Source: Vibrio mangrovi (GTDB taxonomy: Bacteria; Pseudomonadota; Gammaproteobacteria; Enterobacterales; Vibrionaceae). From it: a stretch of 64,000 nucleotides of DNA. Shown piece after piece: positions 25,631-34,724 of this stretch (within the stretch, counting starts at the first letter, position 1; every line of letters begins with the position of its first letter). A program made the translations under genes and the position numbers. The stretch is from assembly GCF_024346955.1 (NCBI RefSeq), contig NZ_AP024883.1, positions 1,736,001-1,800,000 of the forward strand, read 5' to 3'. Under the pieces are notes generated by a model. That model saw nothing but the letters and a program-made list of their open reading frames with translations, had not been told where the DNA came from and did not search any database.

Positions 25631-27004
25631 ATGACGACACTTGTGAAACCACTGACTGAACGACAGTACCAGACATTTTCTGTTTTGGTTATCAGCCATC
25701 AGACTGAAACGCAGATGCAGCTTCAGCAGGCATTGTCCGGTCATGTTTCCCGATTAGATACAGTCACCACTCCTGAAAGCATGATGCACAGTAGTCAGTT
25801 ACTTGCACTCTATGATCTGATCATATTTGATACACGTGCCTGCCAGCAACATGAGCTAAACCATATCGTATCCTTTTTCGAAGGGGAGATTTTACTTATC
25901 CTCAGTGAAAATGAACTGAAATCGGAGATCGTTCAGGGCCGGTATTATCTGTTGTATCCAATGACTGATCATCAGATCCAACAAGCGGCTAAATGTGCGC
26001 TGCAGCGGTTGATTGAGACCCAAAAATATACGGCACTTGCTCAGGATCTGCAGAAATATCATCAGACTACCATTGTCGGAGCTTCAGAGAAGACCAAGCA
26101 ACTCAAACAGCAAATTAAGCAGTACGCATCATCCAAAGCCCCGGTTCTTATTGAAGGAGAAGCTGGTACAGGTAAAGAACTGGCTGCCAGAGCGATTCAT
26201 GAAGCAAGTGGGCGTGTCGGACCTTTCGTTGTTGTCAATTGTTCAAAACTCAGCTCTGATTCAGCAACGGCTGAACTGCTGTGTAATCATGGTGGTTCAC
26301 TGCGCCTTGCAAATCACGGCACTCTGTTTCTGGATGGAGCCGAAAACATTTCTGCTGATTTTCAGCATATTTTAGTTCAGCTACTTGAAGGACGGACAAT
26401 TCAGTCTGTCAGTGGAAATTCTTCTTATCTGATCGATGTTCGTCTGATCTCTGCCAGTACGAAAGGAATGCTCAATGCTGTTATGGAGAATACTTTTTCC
26501 AGAGAATTATATGAGCGATTGTCTGTACTGAAAATGAATATCTCTCCTTTACGTGAAAGGCCTGCTGATCTGAGAGAATTATTCCCTTATCTGACCGGCC
26601 GTCTTTGCAATAAACTGTCACTCCCGGTGCCGGAATGGCAGAATGAATATGATTTTGAACAGGGAACATATGAGTGGCCTGGAAATATCAGAGAAGTGAG
26701 AAACCTGATTGAACGCTGTTTACTTTTGAATAAATCGCCCAATGATTATTGGCAGGAATATATGCTTCAACAGTCACGTCATGCCTCAAAAGTTGTGATT
26801 GCAGTTTCTCATCATAGTGAAATCCCTGAGTTTCAGACAATAGGGACGTCATCAAGGCGAGGTTATCCGAGTGACTGGAGTCTCCGGGAAACAGAAAAAG
26901 CACATATTCAACAAGTAGTTGATTTTTTTGATGGGAATAAGTCTGCTGCGGCCCGTCAGCTTGGCATTTCGCGCAAGACACTCGACAGAAAATATAAAGA
27001 GTAG
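25631..27004 (+). CDS. NtrC-like regulator lacking the GAFTGA loop
   Basis: 457 residues. An N-terminal receiver-like domain (about 15-125) has an Asp in LIIFDTR but lacks the usual acidic pair near VLVISH. An AAA+ domain follows (about 145-375) with an intact Walker A, GEAGTGKE. A Fis-type helix-turn-helix sits at the C-terminus (NKSAAARQLGISRKTLDRKY). Compared with NtrC, the stretch between ELLCNHGG and GTLFLDG is about 14 residues short and removes the sigma-54-contacting GAFTGA loop. The Walker B acidic pair DE is changed to DG. It is therefore unlikely to remodel sigma-54 holoenzyme and may act with sigma-70, as reported for VpsR. The target genes are unknown; mobAB is divergent from it. 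Confidence 0.8.
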   Translation: MTTLVKPLTERQYQTFSVLVISHQTETQMQLQQALSGHVSRLDTVTTPESMMHSSQLLALYDLIIFDTRACQQHELNHIVSFFEGEILLILSENELKSEIVQGRYYLLYPMTDHQIQQAAKCALQRLIETQKYTALAQDLQKYHQTTIVGASEKTKQLKQQIKQYASSKAPVLIEGEAGTGKELAARAIHEASGRVGPFVVVNCSKLSSDSATAELLCNHGGSLRLANHGTLFLDGAENISADFQHILVQLLEGRTIQSVSGNSSYLIDVRLISASTKGMLNAVMENTFSRELYERLSVLKMNISPLRERPADLRELFPYLTGRLCNKLSLPVPEWQNEYDFEQGTYEWPGNIREVRNLIERCLLLNKSPNDYWQEYMLQQSRHASKVVIAVSHHSEIPEFQTIGTSSRRGYPSDWSLRETEKAHIQQVVDFFDGNKSAAARQLGISRKTLDRKYKE

Positions 27005-27328
27005 CAATCAGCAGAAGATAGGGCAGATTAAAGAATGGTCTATTATTTTCGTTATTCTCTTTTTCTGAATCTATACCCGGAATAAATACCGGAATCCTAA
27101 TGTTTATACCCTCCCAAAAATGAGACATCGTCTGGTTTTTCTATACGTTATCCTATCTGTCATACCCGAACTCAGATCTTTATTTCTGCCTGTATTTATA
27201 CTGACGTTATATACAAACCAGCAGGAACTGTTCGGATATTTTTATACTCAGGTCACCTCAAAATACAGCAGTCTGAGTATTTTGATATCGCTTGGGTGTA
27301 TCAGTCTAATAAAATTAAGAGAATAGTA
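27005..27328. other. Intergenic region, nothing firm
   Basis: 324 bases between the regulator and the DUF3305 gene. A 68-codon hydrophobic frame (27120-27326) has no ribosome-binding site and weak codon structure, so I leave it out. No terminator or operator stands out. Confidence 0.5.
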
Positions 27329-27712
27329 ATGTCACATTCAACAAAACGAATTAAATCAGAGACGATGTGGCCGATTGAATGTCAGTTTATTGAGCATCAA
27401 ATCACATCGGGTGCATGGGTTACTCAGCAGACCCAGCTTGTCGGTTTCAAATTGATTCCTGACGATTTATCGGCGAATCTCGGAGTTTTACAACTTCAGC
27501 GTAGTGAGAGGAAAGACTATCGGAATAATCTGAAAGCAGATCCTCCCAAACTATACGCGATATTATATACAACGCCTCAACGGGAAATCTGTACCCTGAC
27601 GGCTTCTCCCAGAGCGGCTCAAAGGTTTATGGATCAGAAATTTCTGGTTTTATCAAATCAGATGCCGGAAGAAGTCAGGTTGTGGATTGAATCATATGTA
27701 CATAAGCGCTAA
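27329..27712 (+). CDS. DUF3305 domain protein
   Basis: 127 residues from the ATG at 27329, just after AAGAGA; a start 11 codons earlier is less likely. It follows the DUF3305 pattern: IECQFIEHQITSGAWVTQQT, then LQRSERKDYRNNLKADPPKL, YAILYTT, CTLTASPRAAQRFMD and MPEEVRLWIESYV. The family is typically found next to a DUF3306 gene and formate dehydrogenase or 4Fe-4S genes. Here no such neighbour exists, although mobA and mobB for the same class of enzyme are 2 kb away. No biochemical role is established. Confidence 0.7.
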   Translation: MSHSTKRIKSETMWPIECQFIEHQITSGAWVTQQTQLVGFKLIPDDLSANLGVLQLQRSERKDYRNNLKADPPKLYAILYTTPQREICTLTASPRAAQRFMDQKFLVLSNQMPEEVRLWIESYVHKR

Positions 27713-27731
27713 GAGTACTTGATGATTATAT

Positions 27732-27783
27732 TTGCACCAGAATGATTGCCCAATATTGATGCAATTATTCAATAATGGTGCAC
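27732..27783 (+). promoter_or_regulatory. Possible NtrC half-sites upstream of amt
   Basis: TTGCACC at 27732-27738 and GGTGCAC at 27777-27783 each match one arm of the NtrC site (TGCACC-N5-GGTGCA). The opposite arms are poor. They lie 110-160 bases upstream of the sigma-54 promoter, the usual enhancer distance. Confidence 0.35.
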
Positions 27784-27888
27784 TATGCCTGTTTTTATTG
27801 TTTGATTATTACAGTGTAACTTTTATTTAATTTATATAATTCAGTGTATTAGTTGTATTTTTTACTTTGGTATTCATGTCTCCTTAAA

Positions 27889-27907
27889 TTGGCATGAATA
27901 CTGCTTG
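27889..27907 (+). promoter_or_regulatory. Sigma-54 promoter of the ammonium transporter gene
   Basis: TTGGCATGAATACTGCTTG has GG and GC separated by exactly ten bases and matches TGGCAC-N5-TTGCT at most positions. It lies about 130 bases upstream of the amt start codon, in the same direction, where nitrogen-limitation control by NtrC is expected. Confidence 0.75.
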
Positions 27908-28037
27908 TTTCGCATCAAATAACAATTTTCCCCAAAATGGGGATTTTTCATTTTTATTGGCACTATCTTAGGGCGTGTTGTGACAGAAGCGTTTCACTTC
28001 CGTCTCTGCCCGGTGCAAGTTTATGGAGAGAACGCGA

Positions 28038-29258
28038 ATGGAGCACAACTTAAGCCAGGTGCAGGGTGCTGTACAAACACTGACTCAAAGTTCGGATACA
28101 CTGTTTTTGCTGTTGGGAGCCATCATGGTTTTCCTGATGCATGCCGGATTTGCTTTTCTGGAAGTCGGGACTGTCCGGAAGAAGAATCAGGTCAATGCTC
28201 TGGTCAAAATACTGGTTGATTTCGGCGTATCGACTATTGCTTATTTTTTCATCGGTTACTGGGTTGCATACGATACGACTTTTTTCTCCAGCGCCGAAGT
28301 TCTTGCGGCCGGTAACGGTTATGAATTGGTAAAATTTTTCTTTCTGCTTACCTTTGCGGCAGCTATTCCTGCAATCGTCTCTGGTGGGATTGCTGAGAGA
28401 GCCCGCTTTTACCCAATTATGATCGCAACATTTTTTACGGTTGGTGTGGTTTATCCCTATTTTGAAGGCATTATCTGGAACGGTAACTATCAGTTTCAGA
28501 ACTGGCTTGAGAGTCACTTCGGTTATGCATTTCATGATTTTGCCGGTTCGGTTGTCGTGCATGCTGTTGGCGGATGGATTGCCTTGGTTGCTGTGATTTT
28601 TCTGGGAATGAGAAAGGGGAGAATCCGTGCCGGGAAACATACTAACTTCGCACCGTCAAATATTCCGTTTCTGGCTCTGGGAGCCTGGATTCTGAGTGTC
28701 GGATGGTTTGGATTTAATGTGATGTCAGCCCAGACACTGAACGGTATCAGCGGACTTGTCGCAATGAATTCTCTGATGGCTATGGCCGGAGGAATTCTGG
28801 CAGCATTTGTTGTCGGGAAAAATGACCCCGGATTTATTCACAATGGTCCTTTAGCCGGTTTGGTTGCTGTTTGTGCCGGTTCCGATCTGATGCATCCGCT
28901 TGGGGCATTGATTACCGGTGTGGTTGCCGGTGTACTTTTCGTTTGGGTATTTACCTGGTTACAGAATAAAACCCATATCGATGATGTTCTGGGTGTCTGG
29001 CCGTTACATGGTTTGTGTGGTGCCTGGGGTGGCGTTGCTGCCGGTATTTTCGGTCAGCAATCACTTGGCGGACTGGGTGGTGTAAGTTTCGTTTCCCAAT
29101 TTATGGGAACTGCTGCTGGTATCATTGTTGCTTTACTCGGTTCCTTGATTGTCTATGGTTCACTTCAGAAACTCATCGGATTAAGACTTTCTGAAGAAGA
29201 AGAATTTAATGGTGCTGATTTGTCTATTCACAAGATATCAGCAACAAACGAAGAATAA
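28038..29258 (+). CDS. amt: Ammonium transporter (Amt family)
   Basis: 406 residues from the ATG at 28038, with GGAGAG upstream. It is a trimeric inner-membrane ammonium channel with about eleven spans. Conserved blocks are MHAGFAFLEVGTVRKKNQVN (near 34-53), IVSGGIAERARF and HDFAGSVVVHAVGGW, with the first of the twin pore histidines at about 175. WPLHGLCGAWGGVAAGIFG carries the second. No glnK gene accompanies it here. A sigma-54 promoter and possible NtrC half-sites precede it, so induction by nitrogen limitation is likely. A strong terminator follows. Confidence 0.93.
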   Translation: MEHNLSQVQGAVQTLTQSSDTLFLLLGAIMVFLMHAGFAFLEVGTVRKKNQVNALVKILVDFGVSTIAYFFIGYWVAYDTTFFSSAEVLAAGNGYELVKFFFLLTFAAAIPAIVSGGIAERARFYPIMIATFFTVGVVYPYFEGIIWNGNYQFQNWLESHFGYAFHDFAGSVVVHAVGGWIALVAVIFLGMRKGRIRAGKHTNFAPSNIPFLALGAWILSVGWFGFNVMSAQTLNGISGLVAMNSLMAMAGGILAAFVVGKNDPGFIHNGPLAGLVAVCAGSDLMHPLGALITGVVAGVLFVWVFTWLQNKTHIDDVLGVWPLHGLCGAWGGVAAGIFGQQSLGGLGGVSFVSQFMGTAAGIIVALLGSLIVYGSLQKLIGLRLSEEEEFNGADLSIHKISATNEE

Positions 29259-29271
29259 TCCGGAATCTGAT

Positions 29272-29296
29272 GATGCGCGGGCAGTGTCCGCGCATC
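29272..29296 (+). terminator. Terminator of the amt gene
   Basis: GATGCGCGG (29272-29280) and CCGCGCATC (29288-29296) make a perfect GC-rich 9-bp stem, followed after a short gap by a T run (GGTTGTTTTT). Confidence 0.7.
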
Positions 29297-29547
29297 GATA
29301 TTCCCGGTTGTTTTTCTCATCATCTGATACACGCATATTAACTCACTCTTCTCGCATAAGTTTTTCTTATCGATATAATTAAAAACAATCATGTATAGCA
29401 CGTAAATTTCGTGACAAAGATTTGCTTTTATTAAGCTCACACATAAGTTAAGCCTGTTCCGTATTCCCAAATCTTCTCATTGCTGTTGAAATATAGGCGC
29501 ATTCTATTTCAATAGAATTTTATTTTACCGATGACGAGAAACTTAAC

Positions 29548-30801
29548 ATGAATACAACAGTATTAGCACAAAGTAACAAATATTCATCTGGTAAATGGAC
29601 TTACAAAGATTTTACATGGTGCCTCTCTCTGTTTGGAACAGCAGTCGGGGCTGGCGTACTTTTCCTGCCGATTAAAGCCGGAGCCGGTGGTTTCTGGCCA
29701 TTGGTCATTCTGGCCCTTATTGCCGCTCCGATGACATGGTTCGCTCATAAGAGTCTGGCTCGTTTTGTTTTGTCTGCTCACCATCCGGAGGCTGATATTA
29801 CGGATACGGTGGAAGAACATTTTGGTAAGACCGGGGCAAATTTGATTACATTTGCTTACTTCTTTGCAATTTACCCCATTGTTTTAATTTATGGCGTTGG
29901 AATCACTAACACCGTGGATTCATTTCTGGTTCACCAACTGGCACTGCCATCGATTCCCCGCTGGCTACTTTCCGGGGTGTTGATTCTCGCGATGACCGGT
30001 GGTGTGGTTTTTGGTAAAAACCTGATGCTGAAAGCGACCTCTCTGATGGTTTATCCTCTGGTTGTGATTCTGCTGGCATTATCGGTTTATCTGATTCCTG
30101 ACTGGAATACTTCAATGCTGGAAGTAAAGCCGGACTGGCAGGAGATGCCAATGATTATCTGGCTGGCTATTCCTTTGATTGTTTTTTCATTCAATCATAG
30201 TCCGATTATCAGTCAGTTTACTAAGGAGCAGCGTCTGGCCTACGGAGATGACGCATCGCAGAAAACCGACATGATCACCGGTGGCGCAGCAGTGATGCTG
30301 ATGGCATTCGTGATGTTTTTTGTCTTCTCTGTTGTGCTGTCGCTTTCACCGGAGCAGCTATCTGTTGCTCAGGAGCAGAATATTTCTGTGCTATCTTATC
30401 TGGCAAACGAGCATGATTCTCCGCTCATTTCTTATCTGGGGCCAATCGTGGCATTTGCTGCAATTACCTCCAGTTACTTTGGTCACTTTCTGGGTGCTCA
30501 TGAAGGTCTGGTTGGTCTGGTTAAATCCCGTAGTGAGATGAAGGTGAAATCAATTGAAAACTATTCTTTAATTTTCATCGTATTGAGCACCTGGATTGTT
30601 GCAATCGTCAATCCGAGCATTTTAGGTATGATTGAAACAATGGGTGCACCGATGATTGCTGCCATTCTGTTTATCATGCCGATCTATGCAATGAGACGTG
30701 TACCTGCAATGAAAAAATTCAGTACCTCTGTACCGGTACAGATTTTCACTGCAATATGCGGGTTGGCTGCTATCACATCCGTTATCTGTAGTGCTTTGTA
30801 A
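29548..30801 (+). CDS. HAAAP-family amino acid permease (serine/threonine or aromatic)
   Basis: 417 residues with about eleven membrane spans. The N-terminal block is KDFTWCLSLFGTAVGAGVLF followed by LPIKAGAGGFWP, as in SdaC, TdcC and related hydroxy/aromatic amino acid permeases. Inner blocks FSFNHSPIISQFTKEQR and SSYFGHFLGAHEG fit the SdaC side of the family. It would import a hydroxy amino acid with protons or sodium. It is a single gene; no deaminase gene is adjacent, so the substrate is not settled. Confidence 0.88.
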   Translation: MNTTVLAQSNKYSSGKWTYKDFTWCLSLFGTAVGAGVLFLPIKAGAGGFWPLVILALIAAPMTWFAHKSLARFVLSAHHPEADITDTVEEHFGKTGANLITFAYFFAIYPIVLIYGVGITNTVDSFLVHQLALPSIPRWLLSGVLILAMTGGVVFGKNLMLKATSLMVYPLVVILLALSVYLIPDWNTSMLEVKPDWQEMPMIIWLAIPLIVFSFNHSPIISQFTKEQRLAYGDDASQKTDMITGGAAVMLMAFVMFFVFSVVLSLSPEQLSVAQEQNISVLSYLANEHDSPLISYLGPIVAFAAITSSYFGHFLGAHEGLVGLVKSRSEMKVKSIENYSLIFIVLSTWIVAIVNPSILGMIETMGAPMIAAILFIMPIYAMRRVPAMKKFSTSVPVQIFTAICGLAAITSVICSAL

Positions 30802-30828
30802 TATATCCCGATCTTTCTGAATACACAC

Positions 30829-30858
30829 AACCCCGGAGATGTAACAATCGACGGGGTT
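30829..30858 (+). terminator. Candidate terminator after the permease gene
   Basis: AACCCCG (30829-30835) and CGGGGTT (30852-30858) with a 16-base loop, followed by AATTATAT. Weak to moderate. Confidence 0.45.
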
Positions 30859-30956
30859 AATTATATGGGTATACGAACGTCTATTTTTCTACACTCAGGA
30901 GATCGGGTATATTATACCCAAGTAAGACAAAAGACATGAAGCCATAAGGATATGAC

Positions 30957-31673
30957 ATGGATTATCCATATCGTAACATTGTTGTACTGACCGGAGCTGG
31001 GATCTCCGCAGAATCAGGAATTCAGACATTCCGGGCTCAGGATGGTTTATGGGAAAACCACCGCATTGAAGAGGTTGCGACTCCCGAAGGATTTGAACGT
31101 AACCCGGAGTTAGTTCAGGACTTTTATAATCAGCGTCGTCAGAAACTACTTTCTGAAGTCATCCAGCCCAATCCGGCTCATCTTGCATTGGGGCGCCTTG
31201 AAGCAGAATTGGATGGTCAGGTCACGATTGTGACGCAAAATATAGACAACCTCCACGAGCGGGGCGGGAGTAAGAACGTTATCCACATGCATGGTGAATT
31301 ACTGAAAGCCCGCTGTAGCGAGTCTCAGCAGGTCATTGAGCAGAGTGAAGACCTGAAAATGGGTGATCTGTGCCATTGTTGCCAGATTCCTTCTCAGATG
31401 CGGCCTCATATTGTGTGGTTCGGAGAAATGCCGCTCAGAATGGGAGATATATACACGGCTCTCGAACAGGCTGACCTGTTTATTTCAATTGGGACTTCCG
31501 GAGTGGTTTATCCTGCGGCCGGTTTTGTTCATGATGCAAGAATGCATGGTGCACATACGATAGAGATCAATCTTGAACCGAGTGCGGTAGAGAGTGAATT
31601 TGTCGAGAAACGTTATGGGAAGGCCAGTATTGAAGTTCCAAAACTGGTTGAAGAGTTGCTTCTGGCTGAATAG
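30957..31673 (+). CDS. cobB: CobB, NAD+-dependent protein deacylase (sirtuin)
   Basis: 238 residues with AAGGA upstream. It removes acetyl and succinyl groups from lysines using NAD+. The Sir2 blocks are clear: LTGAGISAESGIQTFRAQDG (11-30), VTQNIDNLHERGG and IHMHGEL with the catalytic His at about 112. The zinc cysteines lie in ARCSES and LCHCCQ, and WFGEMP follows. Tyr57 and Arg60 in DFYNQRR correspond to the Y-x-x-R pair of class III sirtuins that binds acidic acyl groups, so desuccinylase activity is expected too. It converges on potD with a shared terminator. Confidence 0.94.
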   Translation: MDYPYRNIVVLTGAGISAESGIQTFRAQDGLWENHRIEEVATPEGFERNPELVQDFYNQRRQKLLSEVIQPNPAHLALGRLEAELDGQVTIVTQNIDNLHERGGSKNVIHMHGELLKARCSESQQVIEQSEDLKMGDLCHCCQIPSQMRPHIVWFGEMPLRMGDIYTALEQADLFISIGTSGVVYPAAGFVHDARMHGAHTIEINLEPSAVESEFVEKRYGKASIEVPKLVEELLLAE

Positions 31674-31732
31674 ATTCCCATCTGTTTTTATCGGTTGAAC
31701 CGAACAAATGCCTTAATCCTGAAACATCAATA

Positions 31733-31757
31733 AAAAAGTGGCGTAAAGCCACTTTTT
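31733..31757. terminator. Bidirectional terminator between cobB and potD
   Basis: AAAAAGTGGC (31733-31742) and GCCACTTTTT (31748-31757) around GTAAA. The A and T runs give a Rho-independent terminator on either strand. Confidence 0.85.
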
Positions 31758-31797
31758 GTCTTTTGTAAGAGTCAATGATGCAGGTTTCCCCGAGCAA

Positions 31798-32838
31798 TCA
31801 GTCACTAACCTTCAATTTCTGGAAATATTCTTCGTAAAGACGGTTTGCATCTCCGACTTCATCCTGCCAGGTACCGTTATCCATGACGGATTGTGGTGGG
31901 AAGATGTTCGGATCATTAGCAAATTCGCCTGGCAGTAGTTTGTATGCTGCTTTTACCGGCGTTGGATAACCGATTTCCAGCGCAATTTTTGCAGCATTTT
32001 CAGGACGAAGCAGGAAGTTAATCATCTTATGAGCAGCTTCAACATTTTTGGCTCCTGAAGGGATTGCCAGACTGTCCATCCAGAATATCGCGCCTTTTTC
32101 AGGCCAGACAATATCAATCGGAGCGCCTTCCTGACGTGCCATATAAGCAGAGCCATTCCACAGCATTCCCAGAGATACTTCGCCGGCAATATATGGATTA
32201 GCTGGGAAATCAGAATTGAAAACCAGAACGTTCGGGATCAGTTGTTTCAATGTTTCATAGGCCGCTTTGATTTCGTCCGGGTTGGTCGTATTCGGTGAAT
32301 ATCCCAGTTTGGAAAGGGCGATATGAAATACTTCCCGGGCATCATCCATCAGAAGTAGCTGGCCTTTCCATTTACTGTCCCACAAATCATCCCATTTGTG
32401 GAGTGTCGACTTATCGACGACATCCGTGTTGACTCCGATACCTGTTGCTCCCCAGATATAAGGAATCGAATAGCTGTTATTAGGATCAAAAGACTTATTC
32501 AGGTAATTCGGATCAAGTCCGTCAAAATTGGATAGCTGAGTTTTGTCAATGGGTTGCAGCATCCCTTCTTTGCGCATCTTGGAGACAAAGTAGGTCGATG
32601 GTACAACAAGATCATAACCCGATCCCTGTGTCTTTAATTTGGCATACATAGTCTCATTTGATTCATAAGTTGAGTAAATGACTTTAATGCCGGTTTCTTT
32701 GGTGAAATCCTGAAGAACTTCGTTAGGAATATATTCAGACCAGTTGTAAAAATAAAGCTCCTGATCATCACTTGCCATACTATAGCCAGAAAATAACGCT
32801 GCTGTAGACAAAATGCCTGCATAAAATTTGTTTTTCAT
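31798..32838 (-). CDS. potD: PotD, spermidine/putrescine-binding protein
   Basis: 346 residues with a signal peptide (about 1-22, cleavage after SMA). It is the periplasmic receptor for polyamine uptake. The family blocks are visible: LYFYNWSEYIPNEVLQDFTK, YESNETMYAKLKTQG, YDLVVPSTYFVSKM, WGATGIGVN and FWMDSLAIPSGAKN. A gap of 242 bases separates it from potC, larger than between the other pot genes, and holds an intergenic repeat, so it may have its own promoter. V. cholerae, as I recall, has two potD genes here; this window has one. Confidence 0.93.
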   Translation of the reverse strand: MKNKFYAGILSTAALFSGYSMASDDQELYFYNWSEYIPNEVLQDFTKETGIKVIYSTYESNETMYAKLKTQGSGYDLVVPSTYFVSKMRKEGMLQPIDKTQLSNFDGLDPNYLNKSFDPNNSYSIPYIWGATGIGVNTDVVDKSTLHKWDDLWDSKWKGQLLLMDDAREVFHIALSKLGYSPNTTNPDEIKAAYETLKQLIPNVLVFNSDFPANPYIAGEVSLGMLWNGSAYMARQEGAPIDIVWPEKGAIFWMDSLAIPSGAKNVEAAHKMINFLLRPENAAKIALEIGYPTPVKAAYKLLPGEFANDPNIFPPQSVMDNGTWQDEVGDANRLYEEYFQKLKVSD

Positions 32839-33020
32839 TGTTACTGTGTATTCCTGTCAATCATTGGAAATTATCATCACTGGCCGAATAGATGCCACAT
32901 TATGACCTCTGTCCGGGAGTGAATTTATATAGCTGTGTTCAAAGCGGCTGATTATAGCAGCGAAGTTACCAATAAAATTAAAAGAATGGTTTGTTTCTTA
33001 TTTTTGTGACAGTTTTATTT

Positions 33021-33054
33021 ATATACCCAAGTAACATCAAGATTCAGGATTCAG
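33021..33054. repeat. Intergenic repeat, TATACCCAAGT type
   Basis: A 34-base stretch beginning ATATACCCAAGTAACATCAA, in the potC-potD gap. It aligns base for base, with about eight differences, with 35858-35891 in front of potA. Both look like copies of a short repeat I recall as widespread between genes in Vibrio. Confidence 0.55.
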
Positions 33055-33080
33055 ACTGTCTCAAACTATTTCAGTAAGTT

Positions 33081-33863
33081 TCACTTTTGCTTCGACTGAT
33101 ATTTGTCTCTCCCGATGTAGTGGGAGATGAAAACCAGAGTGAATGAAATAAGTAACATAATCGTGGCAAGTGCATTCACTTCCGGAGAAATACCCACTTT
33201 AACCATTGAGTAAATTTTTAAGGGGAGAATTTCGTAGGCTGGTCCGGTAACAAATGAGCTGATAATGACATCATCCAGTGATAAGGTAAAACTGATTAAC
33301 CATCCTGAAGCGATGGCTGGTTTGGCGAGGGGGAAAATTATTTTCTGTAAAATGACCCACTCACCGGCCCCGAGATCCCGGGCTGCTTCCAGCATTTTTA
33401 TATCGAAACCATTCAGTCGTGTATAAACGGCCACAACAACAAAAGGCAGGCAGAATGTGATATGGGAGAAAAATAATGTCAGAAACCCCAGATGAATTCC
33501 CATGACAAGAAATAATGCCAGCAGAGAAATTGCCATTACGATATCCGGTGACATCATCACCACAAACAGCATACCATTGACAAGTGTTTTTCCACGGAAC
33601 CGATAGCGAAACAGGGCAACAGCGGTCAGACTTCCAATTATTGTTGCCGCAGTTGCAGAAAAGACAGCCACATTCAGAGAATGCCAGGCTGCCTGCATCA
33701 GGCCTGCATTTTCTGTGAGCGTTCCATACCATTTACCTGAAAAACCATCCCATCTCATTCCGAATTTATTGGCATTAAATGAGTTTGCAATTAAAACAAG
33801 GATCGGTAGATATAAAAAGCTGTATACAAGAGTCATTAAACCGAAGCGAGCTGTTTTTAGCAT
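33081..33863 (-). CDS. potC: PotC, polyamine ABC transporter permease
   Basis: 260 residues, six membrane spans. It carries the binding-protein-dependent permease (EAA) loop LEAARDLGAGEWVILQKIIF, through which it docks to PotA, and the N-terminal FGLMTLVYSFLYLPILVLIA. It forms the channel with PotB. It lies three bases after potB in the same operon. Confidence 0.94.
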   Translation of the reverse strand: MLKTARFGLMTLVYSFLYLPILVLIANSFNANKFGMRWDGFSGKWYGTLTENAGLMQAAWHSLNVAVFSATAATIIGSLTAVALFRYRFRGKTLVNGMLFVVMMSPDIVMAISLLALFLVMGIHLGFLTLFFSHITFCLPFVVVAVYTRLNGFDIKMLEAARDLGAGEWVILQKIIFPLAKPAIASGWLISFTLSLDDVIISSFVTGPAYEILPLKIYSMVKVGISPEVNALATIMLLISFTLVFISHYIGRDKYQSKQK

Positions 33864-33866
33864 GAT

Positions 33867-34724
33867 TTAAAGTTCCATTTTTCTGTTTAACAGCCGTCCG
33901 GCTTTATAATAAATATATAGGAGTAGTGCCATGACGATCGTCAGAGAGATACTGGTTGCTGCTCCGGCAGGCCAGTCTCTGGAATTAAGAACCTGATTTT
34001 TGATCACGTTGCCGATCAACAGGTTCTTCGCACCACCAAGCAAGTCTGAAATATAAAACATACCAAGTGCCGGTAATAACACCAGTAAACAACCGCCGAT
34101 AATTCCCGGCATGGTTAAAGGAATAATAATTCTGGTTAAAGTTTGTACTTTATTGGCGCCTAAATCTCTGGCAGCTTCAATATAAGCATAATCCAGTTTT
34201 TCGAATGCAGAATAAAGTGGCAGTATCATGAAAGGGAGCAGAATATAAACTAATCCGATCATGACTGCCGTTTCGGTATACATAACCCGAAATGGTGTGT
34301 CGATGATTCCCAGAGCCAGTAATGATTTGTTGAGTATCCCATTGGTTCCCAGTACGATTTTCAGCCCATAGGTCCGGATGAGAGAATTGGTCCAGAACGG
34401 GACAATGACCAGAAACAGCATAAAAGGACGCCGGGATGCAGGCATTCTTGCGATAGCAAATGCAAAAGGATAACCAATGAGCAGGCATAAAACGGTTGCG
34501 ATACCAGCCATGTAAAATGAGTGGGCGAGCACCCTGGCATATAAAGGATCAATCAGCCGGGTATAATTTTCCCACGTCAGGGTAAAGTCGATAAGGTGGA
34601 CATTATCCCGAGTCAGAAAACTGGTTGCGATAACCATCAGATTAGGAATAAAAACAAAGATCAACAACCAGCCGACAACCAGATAGATAATGGCCTGACG
34701 AAGATTAATGTTGCGTATTTTCAT
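33867..34724 (-). CDS. potB: PotB, polyamine ABC transporter permease
   Basis: 285 residues from the ATG at 34724 (MKIRNINLRQ), which has GGGAGG about ten bases upstream. A start eight codons earlier would place that ribosome-binding site inside the gene. About six membrane spans; the EAA loop is IEAARDLGANKVQTLTRIII. The gene start overlaps the end of potA by 20 bases. Confidence 0.92.
   Translation of the reverse strand: MKIRNINLRQAIIYLVVGWLLIFVFIPNLMVIATSFLTRDNVHLIDFTLTWENYTRLIDPLYARVLAHSFYMAGIATVLCLLIGYPFAFAIARMPASRRPFMLFLVIVPFWTNSLIRTYGLKIVLGTNGILNKSLLALGIIDTPFRVMYTETAVMIGLVYILLPFMILPLYSAFEKLDYAYIEAARDLGANKVQTLTRIIIPLTMPGIIGGCLLVLLPALGMFYISDLLGGAKNLLIGNVIKNQVLNSRDWPAGAATSISLTIVMALLLYIYYKAGRLLNRKMEL

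Noticed and set aside
27120..27326. 68-codon hydrophobic frame before the DUF3305 gene
   Set aside because: No ribosome-binding site and no supporting pattern beyond AT-rich hydrophobic codons.
27961..27980. Second sigma-54 promoter TTGGCACTATCTTAGG closer to amt
   Set aside because: The -24 half is good, but the -12 GC is replaced by GG; the site at 27889 fits both halves.
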